From Pyropia haitanensis (Eukaryota; Rhodophyta; Bangiophyceae; Bangiales; Bangiaceae): 64,000 bases of DNA. The translations under genes and the position numbers were made by a program. Under the pieces are notes generated by a model that worked only from the letters and a program-made list of their open reading frames with translations, was not told where the DNA came from and searched no databases. Positions within the stretch are counted from its first letter, which is position 1. Each line of letters starts with the position of its first letter. Location: positions 4,055,756 to 4,119,755 of the forward strand of contig SDUX01000008.1 in assembly GCA_008729055.1 (NCBI GenBank), in the 5' to 3' direction. Of the stretch, positions 52,725-63,949 are shown in pieces.

Positions 52725-54599
52725 GTACGTGGGCGGGCGTCCAAACAGGGGTGAGCGGGGGCGCGAGTGGGAGTGGGCGCCGCTTGGGTTTGATGGACAG
52801 AAAGCAGCGGCGGGGAGGGGGCTGGCTGTGCGTGAGGCGCGGTGGAACACCACTGCGCCAGGAAAAAAAAGAGAACACGGTCAGCGCCGAGGAAAAATAT
52901 ACAGAAAATAGGAATCGATGCAGACTCGCATGGTGACTTCGTATGGGCACAACCAGAAAGATCTGCCCCGATTTATTGCACCATAGTGGGAAGGCTTGGG
53001 GGTTCACGGAGCGATGTGGTCGATAGCGGGGTGGACGAGAGATGGTGCGTACCACTGGCGCACCCTCCGCGAGAACCGGCGTGAAAAAGCCTCTTGAATT
53101 GTGGATGTATTTTCTATAACTCGTTCTTTTTCAGATCCCAGCGACCACCCTCAACTGGGTGTGGGTGGCGCGTGCGCCGTGTTTCGCTGGCGTGGCCGCC
53201 CTGTCGCGATAAAGTAGCCTGAGTTGCCCGACAAATCCGTACAGTTCACAGTCGGATGCATAATTAGAATTGTCAGCACGTCGAGCAGTCGCGCGAGAGA
53301 CCTCCCGTTGGACCCGGCTGCGGTGCGCGCGCTCTTTGGGCCTGGAGTGCAGCCCACATGCCGACCCAGGCGGTGCGCGTCCCTCCACTCGGGCAGTCGT
53401 CGCTCCCTCCCTGCGCCCCGCCCGCCCCCCGTTCCTATCTCTGTGCCGTGCTGGTCACGCCGCTTCCCTTGCACGCCCGCCACGCCTCGACGGGCCTACG
53501 ACGTACGCGCCCTGCCCCCGACTGTTACATGGTATGCACGTGCGGCGTGCGTTGAAGGGAGAGGACATTGCGCAATGGCACGGGGGAGAGAGCGTCACGT
53601 TGGTGACTCGTGTGACGCTGTCGGTGCCTTGGGGTTCGTGCAGTTGCGGCAGGCGGGTTGTGGTGGGGCGCACTGTGGGTGTTGACGTCCTGACAACGGA
53701 TGAACACTGACACATGGCCTGTTTGTGTTGTTGGGGTGTTCCTGTTGCTATCGCTTCTCGTTCGTGGCATGCTGGTGGTACCTGGTTGTGTCTGCCCTTC
53801 TCGTGGGGGTTATGCGGCTGGTTTGTGGACGTGCACGGCAGGGGACGGGGTGGGGTGTACATGTGAACAGGGGGGTGCGGGGGGCGTTATGGTGTGGGAC
53901 GGATAGGCAGAGCAAAAAACAACTTGCGGCCGCCAGTTCTTCAGCCCTACGCGAGAGGACCTCATATCCTCTCGTGCCCGAGAGACGTGGCTAATGATCG
54001 CTCTCGAGTTCTCCATGGATCGTGGCCACGAGTCGTCCACCTATCGCGATGTCGATTGGATTCGCACTGGCGCGGAAGAACGGTGGATAGGTCTTGGCCA
54101 CTATGGAATCAGAGCTCTTGACCACCTACAGCAGCGCACTATCTTACATACGCTATCGATGTATATTGGATTCGAACTGGACGTCGAGAGCTCCTATCTG
54201 ATAATTTGACGGCTTTCTTGAGGTGCTGTGCTCCTGATCGAGTCACGGCCACGTCTTGCACAACCCTGAATGCACCGTAGTTCTTCCTCCCGGGAAACAC
54301 TCGCATTAGGGAGAAATTACGGGGCTATATTAGATGCTTTTAGCCTAATACGACGCTGCCCAGAGGCCTCAGGCCCACTCCGGTCAAGTACTGCGCTATC
54401 CGGCCAAGACCCCGCTTCTCGGGAAATGTTTCCCCTCGAGCAGGAACTCGGGACCTCGGTTCCGCCGAGCGCACTCTTGCCAACGAGGAACCTGGTTCCT
54501 CGAGCTCGGGAAACACGCCCGGGAAACGTCGTCCAGGCAGGTCTGAGGAGTGGCGGATACGCCCTTATCCGCCGCGTCCGGCCGTGCCTGAGGCTTTCT
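52725..54599. other. Stretch without a supported gene
   Basis: Mixed composition. Notable: an acceptor-like TTCTTTTTCAG at 53127-53137; imperfect direct repeats at about 54048 and 54157 (GATGTCGATTGGATTCGCAC and GATGTATATTGGATTCGAAC); short palindromes GGGAAATGTTTCCC (about 54422) and CGAGGAACCTGGTTCCTCG (about 54483). No coding gene is recognised. Confidence 0.4.
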
Positions 54600-55648
54600 G
54601 TCCTGTTGGTGCGCGCCGATGGCGGAGCTCGCCGCCACCTTCCGCCGCGGAGCTGGCGGGCGCTCTATGCTCCACCGCCATTGACTACCGGCAGCTGTCG
54701 GCGACGGCGGCGGGGCTGCTGCCTGTGGCCGGTGGCGGCGGCGGCGGCAGCGGGGGTGGCGTTGGTGGTGGCGGCAACCCCTCCCACAGGGTCACCCGCT
54801 ACTGCTGATGCGGCGGCCGCCACGGCGCGGCGGCACCCCCCCGCCGTGGGAGCCGCCCGTCCGCCTCGCTACCCCCCCCCCCGCCCCACCCCGAAGCCGC
54901 GTCGGTGGTGTCGGCCGGCGGGGGCTACTCCACCCCCGTCCCCCCCCCGCCGGTTGCGCCCCCAACGCCCACCCTGACGCCGACGCCGCCGCTGTACTTC
55001 CCCCCCGCGCCCGCGGCGGCCGAGACGCTGGCCACGGGCGGCAGCGCGCCGCCGCCGCCATCACCGGCGGGCGGGAGCGCCGCCCAACACCTGGCGCGGT
55101 GGCTGGCGTCCATGGACGCCGCGGCGGACGGTGCCGCCGGGGCGGCGGCGGCCGAAGCGGCGGCCGAAGCGGGGCTCGCCGGCGCGGGCGCGACGCCCGT
55201 CGCGGGCGCGGTCGCGGGCGCGGTCGCGGGCGCGGGCGCTGGCGCGGGCGTGGGTGCGGGTGAGGGTGCGGGAGTGGGCGCAGGCACAGGCGCTGCCGCG
55301 GTTGACGTTGGCGGCATCAGCGGCGGGGAGGCTGCCGCAGGCGTGCTGCTCGACGGCGGGGGCGGGGGCGAGGGCGAGGGCGGGGGCGGTCCCGGTGGCG
55401 GCCGCCGCCCGTCCCTGGCCACGGACTCGCCGCCAACGCCTGGGCGGTGGTCGGGCCGGCGGGCGGCGCTGCCGCCCCCCCTGCCCCTGGCGGGGGCGTC
55501 GCTGCTGCGCTCGCCGCTGGGCGGCGGGGGCTTCCCGTCAGAGGGCACGGCCTTTAGCGGTGGCAGCCGCTCGTACGATGGGCTGCTGGGCGGGGACGAC
55601 GAGGAGGAGCTGTGGATGCCCGACGATGTGGACAGCGCGGGCGTGTAG
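54600..55648 (+). CDS. Hypothetical Ala/Gly/Pro-rich protein with an acidic C-terminus
   Basis: The last frame, 54905-55648, gives GGGYSTPVPPPPVAPP, an Ala/Gly stretch (AGAVAGAVAGAGAGAG), then PSLATDSPPTPGRWSGRRAA, SLLRSPLGGGGFPSEGTAFS, GSRSYDGLLGGDDEEELWMP and the end DDVDSAGV. Upstream, in other frames joined through C and G runs, SAAELAGALCSTAIDYRQLS (about 54632-54692) looks genuine. I could not find a start codon with confidence; there may be an upstream exon. No family is recognised. The acidic, aromatic end resembles an activation-type or interaction tail, but that is speculation. Confidence 0.35.
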
Positions 55649-55725
55649 AGCCTGCAGGCGGAGATGGAGTGGCCCGCCGGGGGGGGGCAGGGGGGGGACA
55701 GCTCGGCGGCCACACCGCCGCTGCC

Positions 55726-55773
<48 letters not shown>

Positions 55774-55849
55774 GCCTTCGCTGCATGGGAGCCGGTCGGC
55801 AGCGGGCCACGCCCCCGCTCCCCGCCCACCCCCCCCCCCCGCAGGCGGC

Positions 55850-57650
55850 CCATGAAGGCAGGAGCCACCGCCAGCCGCCGCCGCCGCCGCCGCCGCCGCC
55901 GCCCCGGGCGGCCGGCCGCTGCCGGCCGGCCACCTCTGCCGTGGTTGGGTACCACGCGGCCGCGGCGGTGAGGGCAATGACCGCCGCCGACGCGGCGGCG
56001 GCGACAGCGGCGGCGGGGGCGTCCACCCCCCCCCCTGCCCCGCCGCGGCAGTCACCGCGGCCGCGGCGGTGACGGCGGCAGCGTCACGGCCGGCAGCGGC
56101 GCCCGCGGACCAGGCCGCCAGCGCCAGGCGGGCGGCGAGGCACGCGCGGCGGGGAGCGCCTGGCGTGGCGGCGGCGGTGGGCGTCACGGCCGGCGGGGGG
56201 AGCGGCGGGGAGTGCCAGGCGGGCGCCGCGGCCGCGGGCGGCGGCGGCGACCCCAGCGGCGCCGACGGGGACGGCACCACCACCGCCCACGCGCCGGCCG
56301 GTGGGCGTCCCGCCGGCGGCGGCGGCGCCGCGGCGGCCGCCGACAGCGCCCCCCCCCACGCGACCCCCCCCCACGCGGCGGCCGCGACGGCCACCGCCAG
56401 GGACCCGGCGGCGGCGACCCCCCCGACCACCCCCCCCAGCACGGGCGCGCGCCACACGGCGGCGACCGCCGCGGCGACCGCCGCCGCCGCGACGCGGCGC
56501 GGGACGGCGCCCGCCGCGACGGCAGCGGCGGCGGTGACGGCGGTGACGGCGATCGCCACGACCGCCGCGCCATCCCCCGGGGGGGGGAGCCGCGACCGCG
56601 GCCGGCCGCCCGCGGCGGCACCCGCGTCGGTGAGGGCGCCCCACACGGACCCGACGGTCGGCGGCACCGCCGCCGCGGGCGGGGTCCGTGAGGGCGGCGG
56701 CGGGGAGCGAGCGTGACGGCCGCCGCCACGGCGGCGGCTGCGCGGCGCGGCGGCCTGCCGCGGTGATGGCCACGGGCGGGGTCGGCGGCGGCGGCGGCCG
56801 CCAGCGGTAGCGGGAGGAGGTAGCGGGGCGGCGGCCACGCCACCGCCGCCGCACCGGCCGGCGGCGGCGCCACCGGGCTCCCCCCCCCCCCGCGCTCGGC
56901 CACCACCGCGGCCAGCACCACCGCCGCGGCAGCGGCGACCCCCCCGGCGGCCACCGCCGTCACAGCCGCCGCACGCGCACGCAGCCGCGGCGCCAACAGC
57001 GCCGCGCCCAGCGCCGCCGCCGCGACTGCGGCGGCCACGTCCGTAGCCGCCACCCCCCCCCCCACCACGGGCGCCGCCGCCACCGCCCGCGCGCCAACCG
57101 CGGCGCCCGCGGCGGCGGCGGCCACCGCCACGCCGCCACGGCCACACCTGCCAGCCGCCGCGGGCGGCGCCACGCCCGCGGCGGCCGCCACGGCCGGCGC
57201 CCCCGTCGGCGCGGCGGTGGCCACCCCCCACCGCCGCCCGTGCCGCCACCGCCGTTACGACGGCGGCGACGGTGGCGGCGGCGGCGGTCGGCGCGCACCC
57301 CCCCCCTGTGCGCGGGGAGCCCACCCCCACGTGGCCGCCGCGGCGGACGCCGCGACGCGCGTGGCGGCCGCCGCCAGCGGCGGCACGGCCGACCGGAGCG
57401 CCACCAGCCGCGGCGGCGGCGGCGCACGCCCACCCCCACCACCTCTGCCGGCGGCTTCCCCGCCCGCGGCAACCGCCACCGCCGCCGACGTGGCAACCGC
57501 GACGGCGGCGGCGACGACCGCAACGCCCGCGGCGGCGGCGGCGCGGGCGGCGGCGGGGGTGCCGCCGAGGGCGGCCGCGTGGAGGAGGCCACCGCCCGCG
57601 GCGGCGGCGGCGGCGGCCGCCGCGGCGACCGCCGCGGGCGCCGGTGGTAG

Positions 57651-57699
<49 letters not shown>

Positions 57700-57796
57700 G
57701 GGAGGGGGACGGCGGCGGCGAGTAGGGTGGCGGGGGGGAGGAGGGTGAGGAGGAGGGCGTGTTCGGGGAGGGGGGGGGGGAAGGGGCGGCGTCCAT
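55850..57796 (-). CDS. Hypothetical Ala/Val-rich multi-pass membrane protein
   Basis: The reverse-strand ATG at 57796 opens MDAAPSPPPSP; after a G run (57771-57780) the frame reads EHALLLTLLPPATLLAAAVP, so an N-terminal signal peptide or anchor is likely. Downstream are repeated hydrophobic Ala/Val segments without charge, such as AAAAGVAVVAAAVAVATSAA, VGGGVAATDVAAAVAAAALG, AAVTAVAAGGVAAAAAVVLA, AAVVAIAVTAVTAAAAVAAG, GVVGGVAAAGSLAVAVAAAA and AVAAAASAAVIALTAAAAWY. They lie in three frames, linked through C/G runs, which is how a broken polytopic protein would appear. Ala-rich codon bias can also produce this by chance, so I hold it loosely. No family is recognised and the end is uncertain. Confidence 0.3.
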
Positions 57797-58457
57797 GGCG
57801 GCGGGGTGGGGAGGAAGGGAGGGGAACACGAGGGGGGAGGGAATGGGGAGTCACGGGGCGACCATGGGGGGGGGGGGGGGGAGGGAGGGAGGACACGACC
57901 AGCGGGGGGACATTGGCACAGTAGGAAAAAGAGGAGGCGGAGAGTGTAGGGGGACGGCAGCGGGTCAGTACGGGGGGTGGACAGGACGGGGCCAAACAGG
58001 GGGTGGACGGCTCGCCGACAACCAGCAGAGTGCCGTGTGCCGCACCCGACACCCACACTTTGTCGAGGTCGTGTTCCTCGTCCAGACCACCTCCTCCAAC
58101 CTCATTGGCACTGCTGGCACCGCATGAATGACAGGGTGTAGAACAAGTATCATAAGTGGGGACTGGAAGCCCGTCCTAGCAACCAACAACAGAGGCGGGC
58201 ATCCTTGACCTGACGCCACACCACCCATTACCGTCGTGGGCCTGGTGATGGGGGAACGGCCGGGTCGTCGCGTCGCCACGTCGCCGTCCCCTCCACAATC
58301 TTAATAGTTTGTTGGTCGCTTCCGTTGGGCTGCGCAGAGTCCCCTTCCACTGGTCCCATCCCGCCCTCTTCTCCCCACTGACGCGTTCCCCCCTCCCCCT
58401 CTCCCCTCCCCGCCGACGACCCTACCCCCCCACCGATCGCTGGCCCTCCCTCCCAGT
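57797..58457. other. Intergenic stretch
   Basis: Upstream side of the hypothetical membrane protein and 3' flank of the cupin gene. The GC content falls in the middle (58020-58330). No gene is seen. Confidence 0.45.
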
Positions 58458-59170
58458 CTACGTCTCCTCCTTGTTCTCACCATACGTCCTGCCCAAGTTC
58501 GGGTACTTGGGCGACCGTGGGTGGTCCGCCTGGCATATCGCCTCCACGGCGGTGGCGTCCACCTTGAGCGCCGCCGCCACGTCCTCGGCCGGCGCGTCGC
58601 ACAGGCGGTTGGCCGCGGCGTGGACGCCCGGGTCGGCCGACGAGAGAAAGGCAAAAAAGGTGCACGCCTCGCCGCTCACGCAGCGCTGGCCGTGCAGCAG
58701 CGCGCGCGGCAGGAACGCCACCCCCCGCGCCCGCACCGTGTGCCGCACGACGCGGCGGTCGGGCGGCGTTGCGCCGTTGCTGTCCACAAAGTACACCTCG
58801 AGGGTGCCGCCGGTGACGGCCATCGTCTCGGCCGCCCGCGGGTGGAGGTGCGGCGGGTTGACCGCGCCGGGCGGCAGCGTGATAAAGCCGGCGGCGGTGT
58901 CGAGGTCGGGCAGGCCCAGCACGGGGTGGCTGCCCAGCGACGCCACCCGCACCGTCCCGCCGCCGGGGGTGGCCTTGGCGGGGAGGGCGCCCATGTCGGG
59001 TACCAAGTAGTCGGCGGCGTCAAAGGCCGCCTGCTGCGCCGCGAGCGACGGCCGGCTGGGGGGGGGGGGGGCGGCGTCGCTACCCCCTCCGCCGCCGCCC
59101 ATGACGCCGCCGTCAGTGACAGCAAGACCGCCAGGGCGATGGCCGCGGGCGGCACGCGACGGCGCGTCAT
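58458..59170 (-). CDS. Secreted germin-like cupin
   Basis: About 237 residues from the ATG at 59170. MTRRRVPPAAIALAVLLSLT and ASWAAAEG form a signal peptide. A 14-G run (59058-59071 on the + strand) breaks the frame; past it come SLAAQQAAFDAADYLVPDMG and the cupin barrel. Cupin motif 1 is GAVNPPHLHPRAAETMAVTG, with the two His and the Glu that bind a metal. Motif 2 contains LPRALLHGQRCVSGEACTFF, with the third His. Between them are GGTLEVYFVD and RRVVRHTVRARG. The tail DAPAEDVAAALKVDATAVEA is the helical C-terminus usual in germin-like proteins. Such proteins are extracellular and include oxalate oxidase and superoxide dismutase activities; which applies here cannot be told. Stop TAG at 58458. 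Confidence 0.88.
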
Positions 59171-60812
59171 AGTTACGCGGGCTGGAGAACCGGGGGAGCG
59201 GGGACCGAGCGGAGGTCAGAGCGGAGGGGGTAAGGGGAAGGAAGCAAGCGTTGCAGAGATGGAGGAGGCGCGGGCAGCCAAGCACAGCGAGGACGGTTAC
59301 CGCGGTGGCGTTCCGCAGAGTGCACACCCCCTTTGGTCGCGGCGGGGTCGGCGGCAGCGGCAAGGGGCGGCAACCATCGACGGGGTGTCCCAAGTTCCCC
59401 CGACCTGCCGGCGAGAGGACGTTGCGCGGGCAAACGGGGTCCTAGCCGCCGGCCGCGTGGGGGCGGTGGCCTCTCGACATACCACCACCGTAGCCGCGAG
59501 GGGTCCCCAGGCGGGCACACGCCCCCCCCGCTGCTGGGGGAGCGCGAGGGCGGCGGAACATGCAGCCACACCGGCGGGGGTGCGTCACCTCGGATTGGCG
59601 GGCGCTGAGGCCGCGCGCTGCGCCCCGCGGCCACGTGCACGACGCGCCAAGGTGGGGGCCGTCGCGGCCCGTCGGTCGCGACAGCGCCCCTCCCCACGGC
59701 GCCACGGGGCCGTTGTCAAGAGTAAATTGTTTTGCCGGCCACCGACTGACGGCCGTTCGCGCGGGCCATCGACCCCGTGGCTGCATACAGGCCTCCTGCC
59801 CACCCCCTTCATGTGGGAGGCGCAGCAGGCCACCCGCCCCCCCCCCTTCCCTCCTTCCAACGCACAACGGTCAACGTGTCCCTCCTCACCGGGTAGATAG
59901 GAAACGCTGGCGCTACGGCGGTTGCGAAATGGACTGGGGCACGCGAGGGGGGGGGTAGCACCGCGGCGGCTTTCCCGCGGCTGCGGCCACTACGACGACG
60001 CCGCCCCTCCCCACCCCCCCCCCCCCCCCCCCTGCCGCCTCCCGTCGCACGGGCATTGCCGCCGCCGCGCCGACCGCCACCGCTGCCGCCGGCCGCCACT
60101 GACGTGGACGCGGCCGCCATGGGGGGGCGTGCCTCCAGTCCCCCGGTGGACCACCAGCCGCGGCGGCGGCGGCGGCGGCGGCGGCCGGCTGGCAGAGCGC
60201 CGCCGCCGCCATGGGGACGCGGCCGGCGGCGGCACTGGCAACGACGGCAGTGGGCGCCGCCGTGTCCGTGCACCCCGCGCCGGTGCTCCGCCAGGGGAGC
60301 AGGTCGCGGCCTGCCCCGCGCCCGTGCCCGTGCCGCCGGCGCCCCGACGGCCGCCCCGCGGGGACTAGCATGTTTTTTTTTTTTTCTTGGCGCGCCGCCG
60401 CCACCACGCCGCAGCCGCGCGCCTCGGGCGGTGCCCCGCAGGTGCCGCGGCACGGGTGGCGGCGCCGCCACAGGGAACGGCTGCCGCGGGTGGCGACCGC
60501 CGCGCGGCGTGGGATGGCGGCGGCGGCGCGCGGGCTGGCGCGTCGCGCCGGGCGTCGCTGCGGCAGGGGCCAACTCTGGCGGCGGGACCAAGCCGATGAA
60601 GAAAAAAAAAAAAAAAAAAAAAAACACAGAGAAGAGCGGGAGGGAAGAACAGGAGAGGGTGATAGAAGGGTGAGGGGAAGGGGGACAGGAAGGTAGATGG
60701 GCAGAGATGGAAAAAAAAAAAAAAAAAACACGGGGAAGGGGGAAACGTCGCCACGCGGGGCCCCAACGTGGAGCGCGGCGGGGGGGGGGAGAGCCCAGCC
60801 GGCGCGGGCCGC
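59171..60812. other. Stretch without a supported gene
   Basis: GC-rich with long low-complexity frames on both strands; none shows a domain. It contains long A tracts at 60602-60624 (23 A) and about 60710-60727, which read as T tracts downstream of the reverse-strand bS6 gene. Confidence 0.4.
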
Positions 60813-62119
60813 TCACAGCGGGTACGCCAGCCCGTCGGACAGCTCGTACGACGCGACGGCGCCGTCCCGGAGGTACTCCCGGGCCACCTGGTCCAGCGCG
60901 TCGCCGCTGGGCGTCGCGGCCGCGCTAGTCGTGGCGGTCGGGTCGGGCAGCGGCCGCACCGCCGCCTGCGGCGCCAACACCGGGACGGGTGCGAGCCGAC
61001 GGCCCGGCGGGCGGCGGCGCGAGCGAGGGGATTGGAGACAAGAAACAAAACAAAAAAAAAAAAAACAAGCGGAACGGGAGTGGCAAGGGACAGGGATGGG
61101 GAGAGGGGCGGGGGGGGGGAGGGGGAAATGAACGCAAGCGAACCGGTTAGCCGAGCTGCGTACCCATGCCGCCCACATGCTCCTTCCCCGCCCCCCCCCC
61201 CCACTCTATCCAAGCCTACCACCGCCCGCAAAGAGACATCGCACGTACCGCCAAAGGCCGCTTCACGGCCAAGTGCCGGATGACCGCGTCGTCGTTGCGC
61301 AGGCGGCGGGTGACCTCGGCGAGCGTCGCCGGCGACGCAAACGCTGTGCGCAGAGCCCACCCGCACGCCACGGAGAAAGCAGAGCAAGAAACGTCCGAAC
61401 AAGGGGAGGCAGCGGAGCACACCAGCCGACACAGCAGGGTCCGCCCCCCAGGCAGCGCCAGCGCAACCACCAACAAGAGCGACACAGACGGCGGGCCGCC
61501 GTGGCGTCAGCTCCCCTGCCCCGGGCCGCCGTGGTCGCACAGGCCCGCGGGAGGCGCGCCCCGCCCACCGCCCCCGCCGAAAACGCAACGCGCCCACCCA
61601 CCAAAACCGACCGCCCATCCATGCACCGGCCGTGCGGCCGTGTCGACAGCCTCCCCCCCCAGCCACCCCCAGCCTCCCCCCACCCCCGCGCGGGTTCCTC
61701 CCCAGTCCACACCGCACCCGCCCCCCTTGCCCCTCCCGCCCGTACCTCACCGCCCCCCCCCTCCCCTCCACACCACCACCGGCCATCGCTCGCCCCTCTC
61801 ACTCCCCCCCCCCTCTCCTCCCCCCCGCCCCCCCCCCCCCCCGCCCCCCCCCCCGCCGCCGGCACCCCCCCAAAAACGCACCACAAAACTGCAAGTAGTA
61901 GGCGTAGTGGTGGTTGACCTGGTTCCGCCGGATGCGGTAGGCGAGCCGCCGCGGCCCCGCCGGCGCGCCCGCCGGCGCGCCCGCCGGCGGCAGCGTCGCG
62001 AGGCGCGTCAGCGTCGCGCCGCCGTCGAGGAAGGCCGCGGCGGTGCGGGTGGTTAGGTCCACCAGGCCCGCCCGGGTGGTGCGCGCACTGGCGAGCGCCA
62101 GCAGCTCGTAGTACGGCAT
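60813..62119 (-). CDS. MRPS6: Mitochondrial-type ribosomal protein bS6, three exons
   Basis: Exons on the reverse strand: 62119-61885, 61343-61249 and 60965-60813, totalling 483 bases (160 residues). Donors GTGGTGCG and GTACGTGC; acceptors GCGCACAG and GCGCCGCAG; phases 1 and 0 agree. Exon 1 reads MPYYELLALASARTTRAGLV, AAAFLDGGATLTRLATLP and RRLAYRIRRNQVNHHYAYYL, continuing over the junction as QFSFASPATLAEVTRRLRND and DAVIRHLAVKRPLA. This is the bS6 fold in full: the initial YE(L) strand, the LAYRI strand, the YY..Q.. strand and the helix followed by (D)VIRH. The VIRHLAVKRP end is most like mitochondrial bS6. Exon 3 adds a less conserved tail ending ELSDGLAYPL. Divergent from the formiminotransferase gene. 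No frame breaks. Confidence 0.9.
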
Positions 62120-62755
62120 TGGGGGGGTGGAGGGGGGGGGGGGGGGCGGACGGGAAGGGGTGCGGGCCGGGGGGGGGGAGGGGGGGGAGGGGGGGGGCCC
62201 GGGAGGTGCGGATGGCGGGTCGGAGGGCGGCAACAAGAGGGTAACCAGCGCAAGGACGGATGCAAAGGGGTCGACACAACGGAGAGGGAAGCAGGACAGA
62301 GCGGTGTAGATGACAGGGAACCGCGCTGCAGTCGGGGCGGCGGTGGGGACGACCGCGGAGCGGCAACGGAGGAGCGGCCGCACCAAGGTGGCCGTCGCTG
62401 CGGGCGGGCGGGCCGAGCGCGCCCGTCGACGCCGGCGCTCGCACACGACGCGTACAATCCATTTGGAACCGACACAAGTACAACGAGAGCCACCCTCTCC
62501 CAAAGTTTTCCCAAAGTTCCGAGATGATGGAGGTGTGGGCCAACGGTTGGATTTCGATAGGGCTGGCGTCGTCTCGCGTCCACCCTCCACCGCACGGCGC
62601 GTCTGCTCCCCTCACCGACGACAGGGCGCAAACCCCCCCCTTGCCGCGGCCGCCACGCGCTGACCGCCACGGCCAGCGTCGATCCCGCCCCCACCCCCCC
62701 CCCACCCGCGACCCGTTGCACGGGGTGGCGGGCGGTCTTCCCCCCACCCCCCCTC
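62120..62755. promoter_or_regulatory. Shared divergent upstream region, bS6 / formiminotransferase gene
   Basis: The 636 bases between two start codons that point away from each other must hold both promoters and leaders. G runs lie next to the bS6 start and C runs next to the other start; the middle (62440-62560) is more balanced, with repeated CCAAAGTTTTCCCAAAGTT words. No canonical TATA box is obvious. Confidence 0.5.
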
Positions 62756-62890
62756 ATGCTGCGGGTCAACCTCTACTTTAGCACCGCCCGCGGGGCGGGC
62801 GCGGCGGCCATCCCGCCCGCCCTCGCCGCCCTCCTCGCCGCCGCCGGCGCGGCCCCCCCCGCGGCCGGCGCGGCTGCCGCCCCCCAGACG

Positions 62891-62949
<59 letters not shown>

Positions 62950-63949
62950 GTCGGCGACAGCGGCGTCCCCCCCCCCCCCCCCACTCCCCGCCTACCTCGA
63001 CGGCACGGTCCTCCTCAACGCCTTTGACGACGCCGCGTACCAGCGCACCAACGTGTCGCTCGGCGGCGGCGACGCGGGCGCCCTCGCGGCCGCGGCGGCC
63101 AGCCTCGTCGCCGCCGTCGTGCCGGCGCTGTCGCTGGTCGGCCACGTGGGAACCCACCCGCGGGTGGGGGTGGTGGACCACGTGTCCGTGCAGCCGCTGA
63201 CGGCGGCCGCGCCGCGGCCGCCGCCGCCGCCCGCCCGCCCAGGCAGTCGCGCCGCCGCCGCCGCCGCCGTAACGGGCGGTGCGCCCGCCGGCATGGCCGC
63301 CGCCCAGTCGTTGGCCGTCACCATTGGCCGCTCGCTCGGCACCGACGCGGGCCTGTACGTGCTGCTGTACGGGGTGACGCCGCCCGGCGGCGGCGGCGGT
63401 CGCGGCACGCCGCCGGTGCGGTCGCTCGCCGCCCTCCGGCGCTCGGTCGGCTACTTTACGCCCACCCACGCGGGCGACTGCGCGGCGGGCACCCCCCCCG
63501 TATGGGCGGGCGCCCTTCGACTGCCGCCTGCGCGTCGGGGCGCCGCCTTCCCCGCCGCCGACTTTGGCCCGCCGGCGGTGGACCCAGCCGTGGGCGTCGT
63601 CGCCGTCGGCGCGTCCCCGCCCGTCCGCAACGTCAACGTGGTGCTCGCCGCGGCAGCCGCGGCGGGTGCGGCGAGCCGGGAGGCGCCCGGCGGTGGGGGT
63701 CGGCGGCTGCTCGCGGCGGCCAAGGCGCTCGCCGCGGCCGTCCGCGGTCGCGGCGGCGGCGGCACGGCCATGGCGGGCGTCGAGGCGATGGGCCTCGCCA
63801 CCGCCGCTGGCGGCGCCGAGGTTGCGTGCAACGTCGCCGCCGCCGCGGACGCGGCGGCGGTCGTCGCGGCGGTGACGCGCCTCGCGCCGTCACACGGGGC
63901 GGTCGTCGTTGGCGCGTACGACCCGGGCGAGGGGGGGCGCCCGCTGTGA
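62756..63949 (+). CDS. Formiminotransferase N-terminal-domain protein (FTCD-like)
   Basis: A 397-residue single-exon frame from the ATG at 62756 (MLRVNLYFSTARGAGAAAIP) to TGA at 63949. Matches to the formiminotransferase N-terminal subdomain: an early YFSTAR strand; VLLNAFDDAAYQRTNVSLGG; GHVGTHPRVGVVDHVSVQPL, which carries the substrate-binding His-Pro-Arg...Asp pattern of the family; and AQSLAVTIGRSLGTDAGLYV. Further down RSVGYFTPTHAGD and SPPVRNVNVVLAAA fit the second half. An Ala run (about residues 40-70, a GCC tract at 62890-62950) and other low-complexity insertions are expected in this genome. In animals the domain transfers a formimino group from formiminoglutamate to tetrahydrofolate; single-domain relatives are of uncertain function. 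No cyclodeaminase domain follows. Confidence 0.88.

Noticed and set aside
54150..54185. GGATTCGAAC, like a tRNA B box
   Set aside because: No acceptor, D or anticodon stem can be drawn around it, and a diverged copy lies 109 bases upstream.
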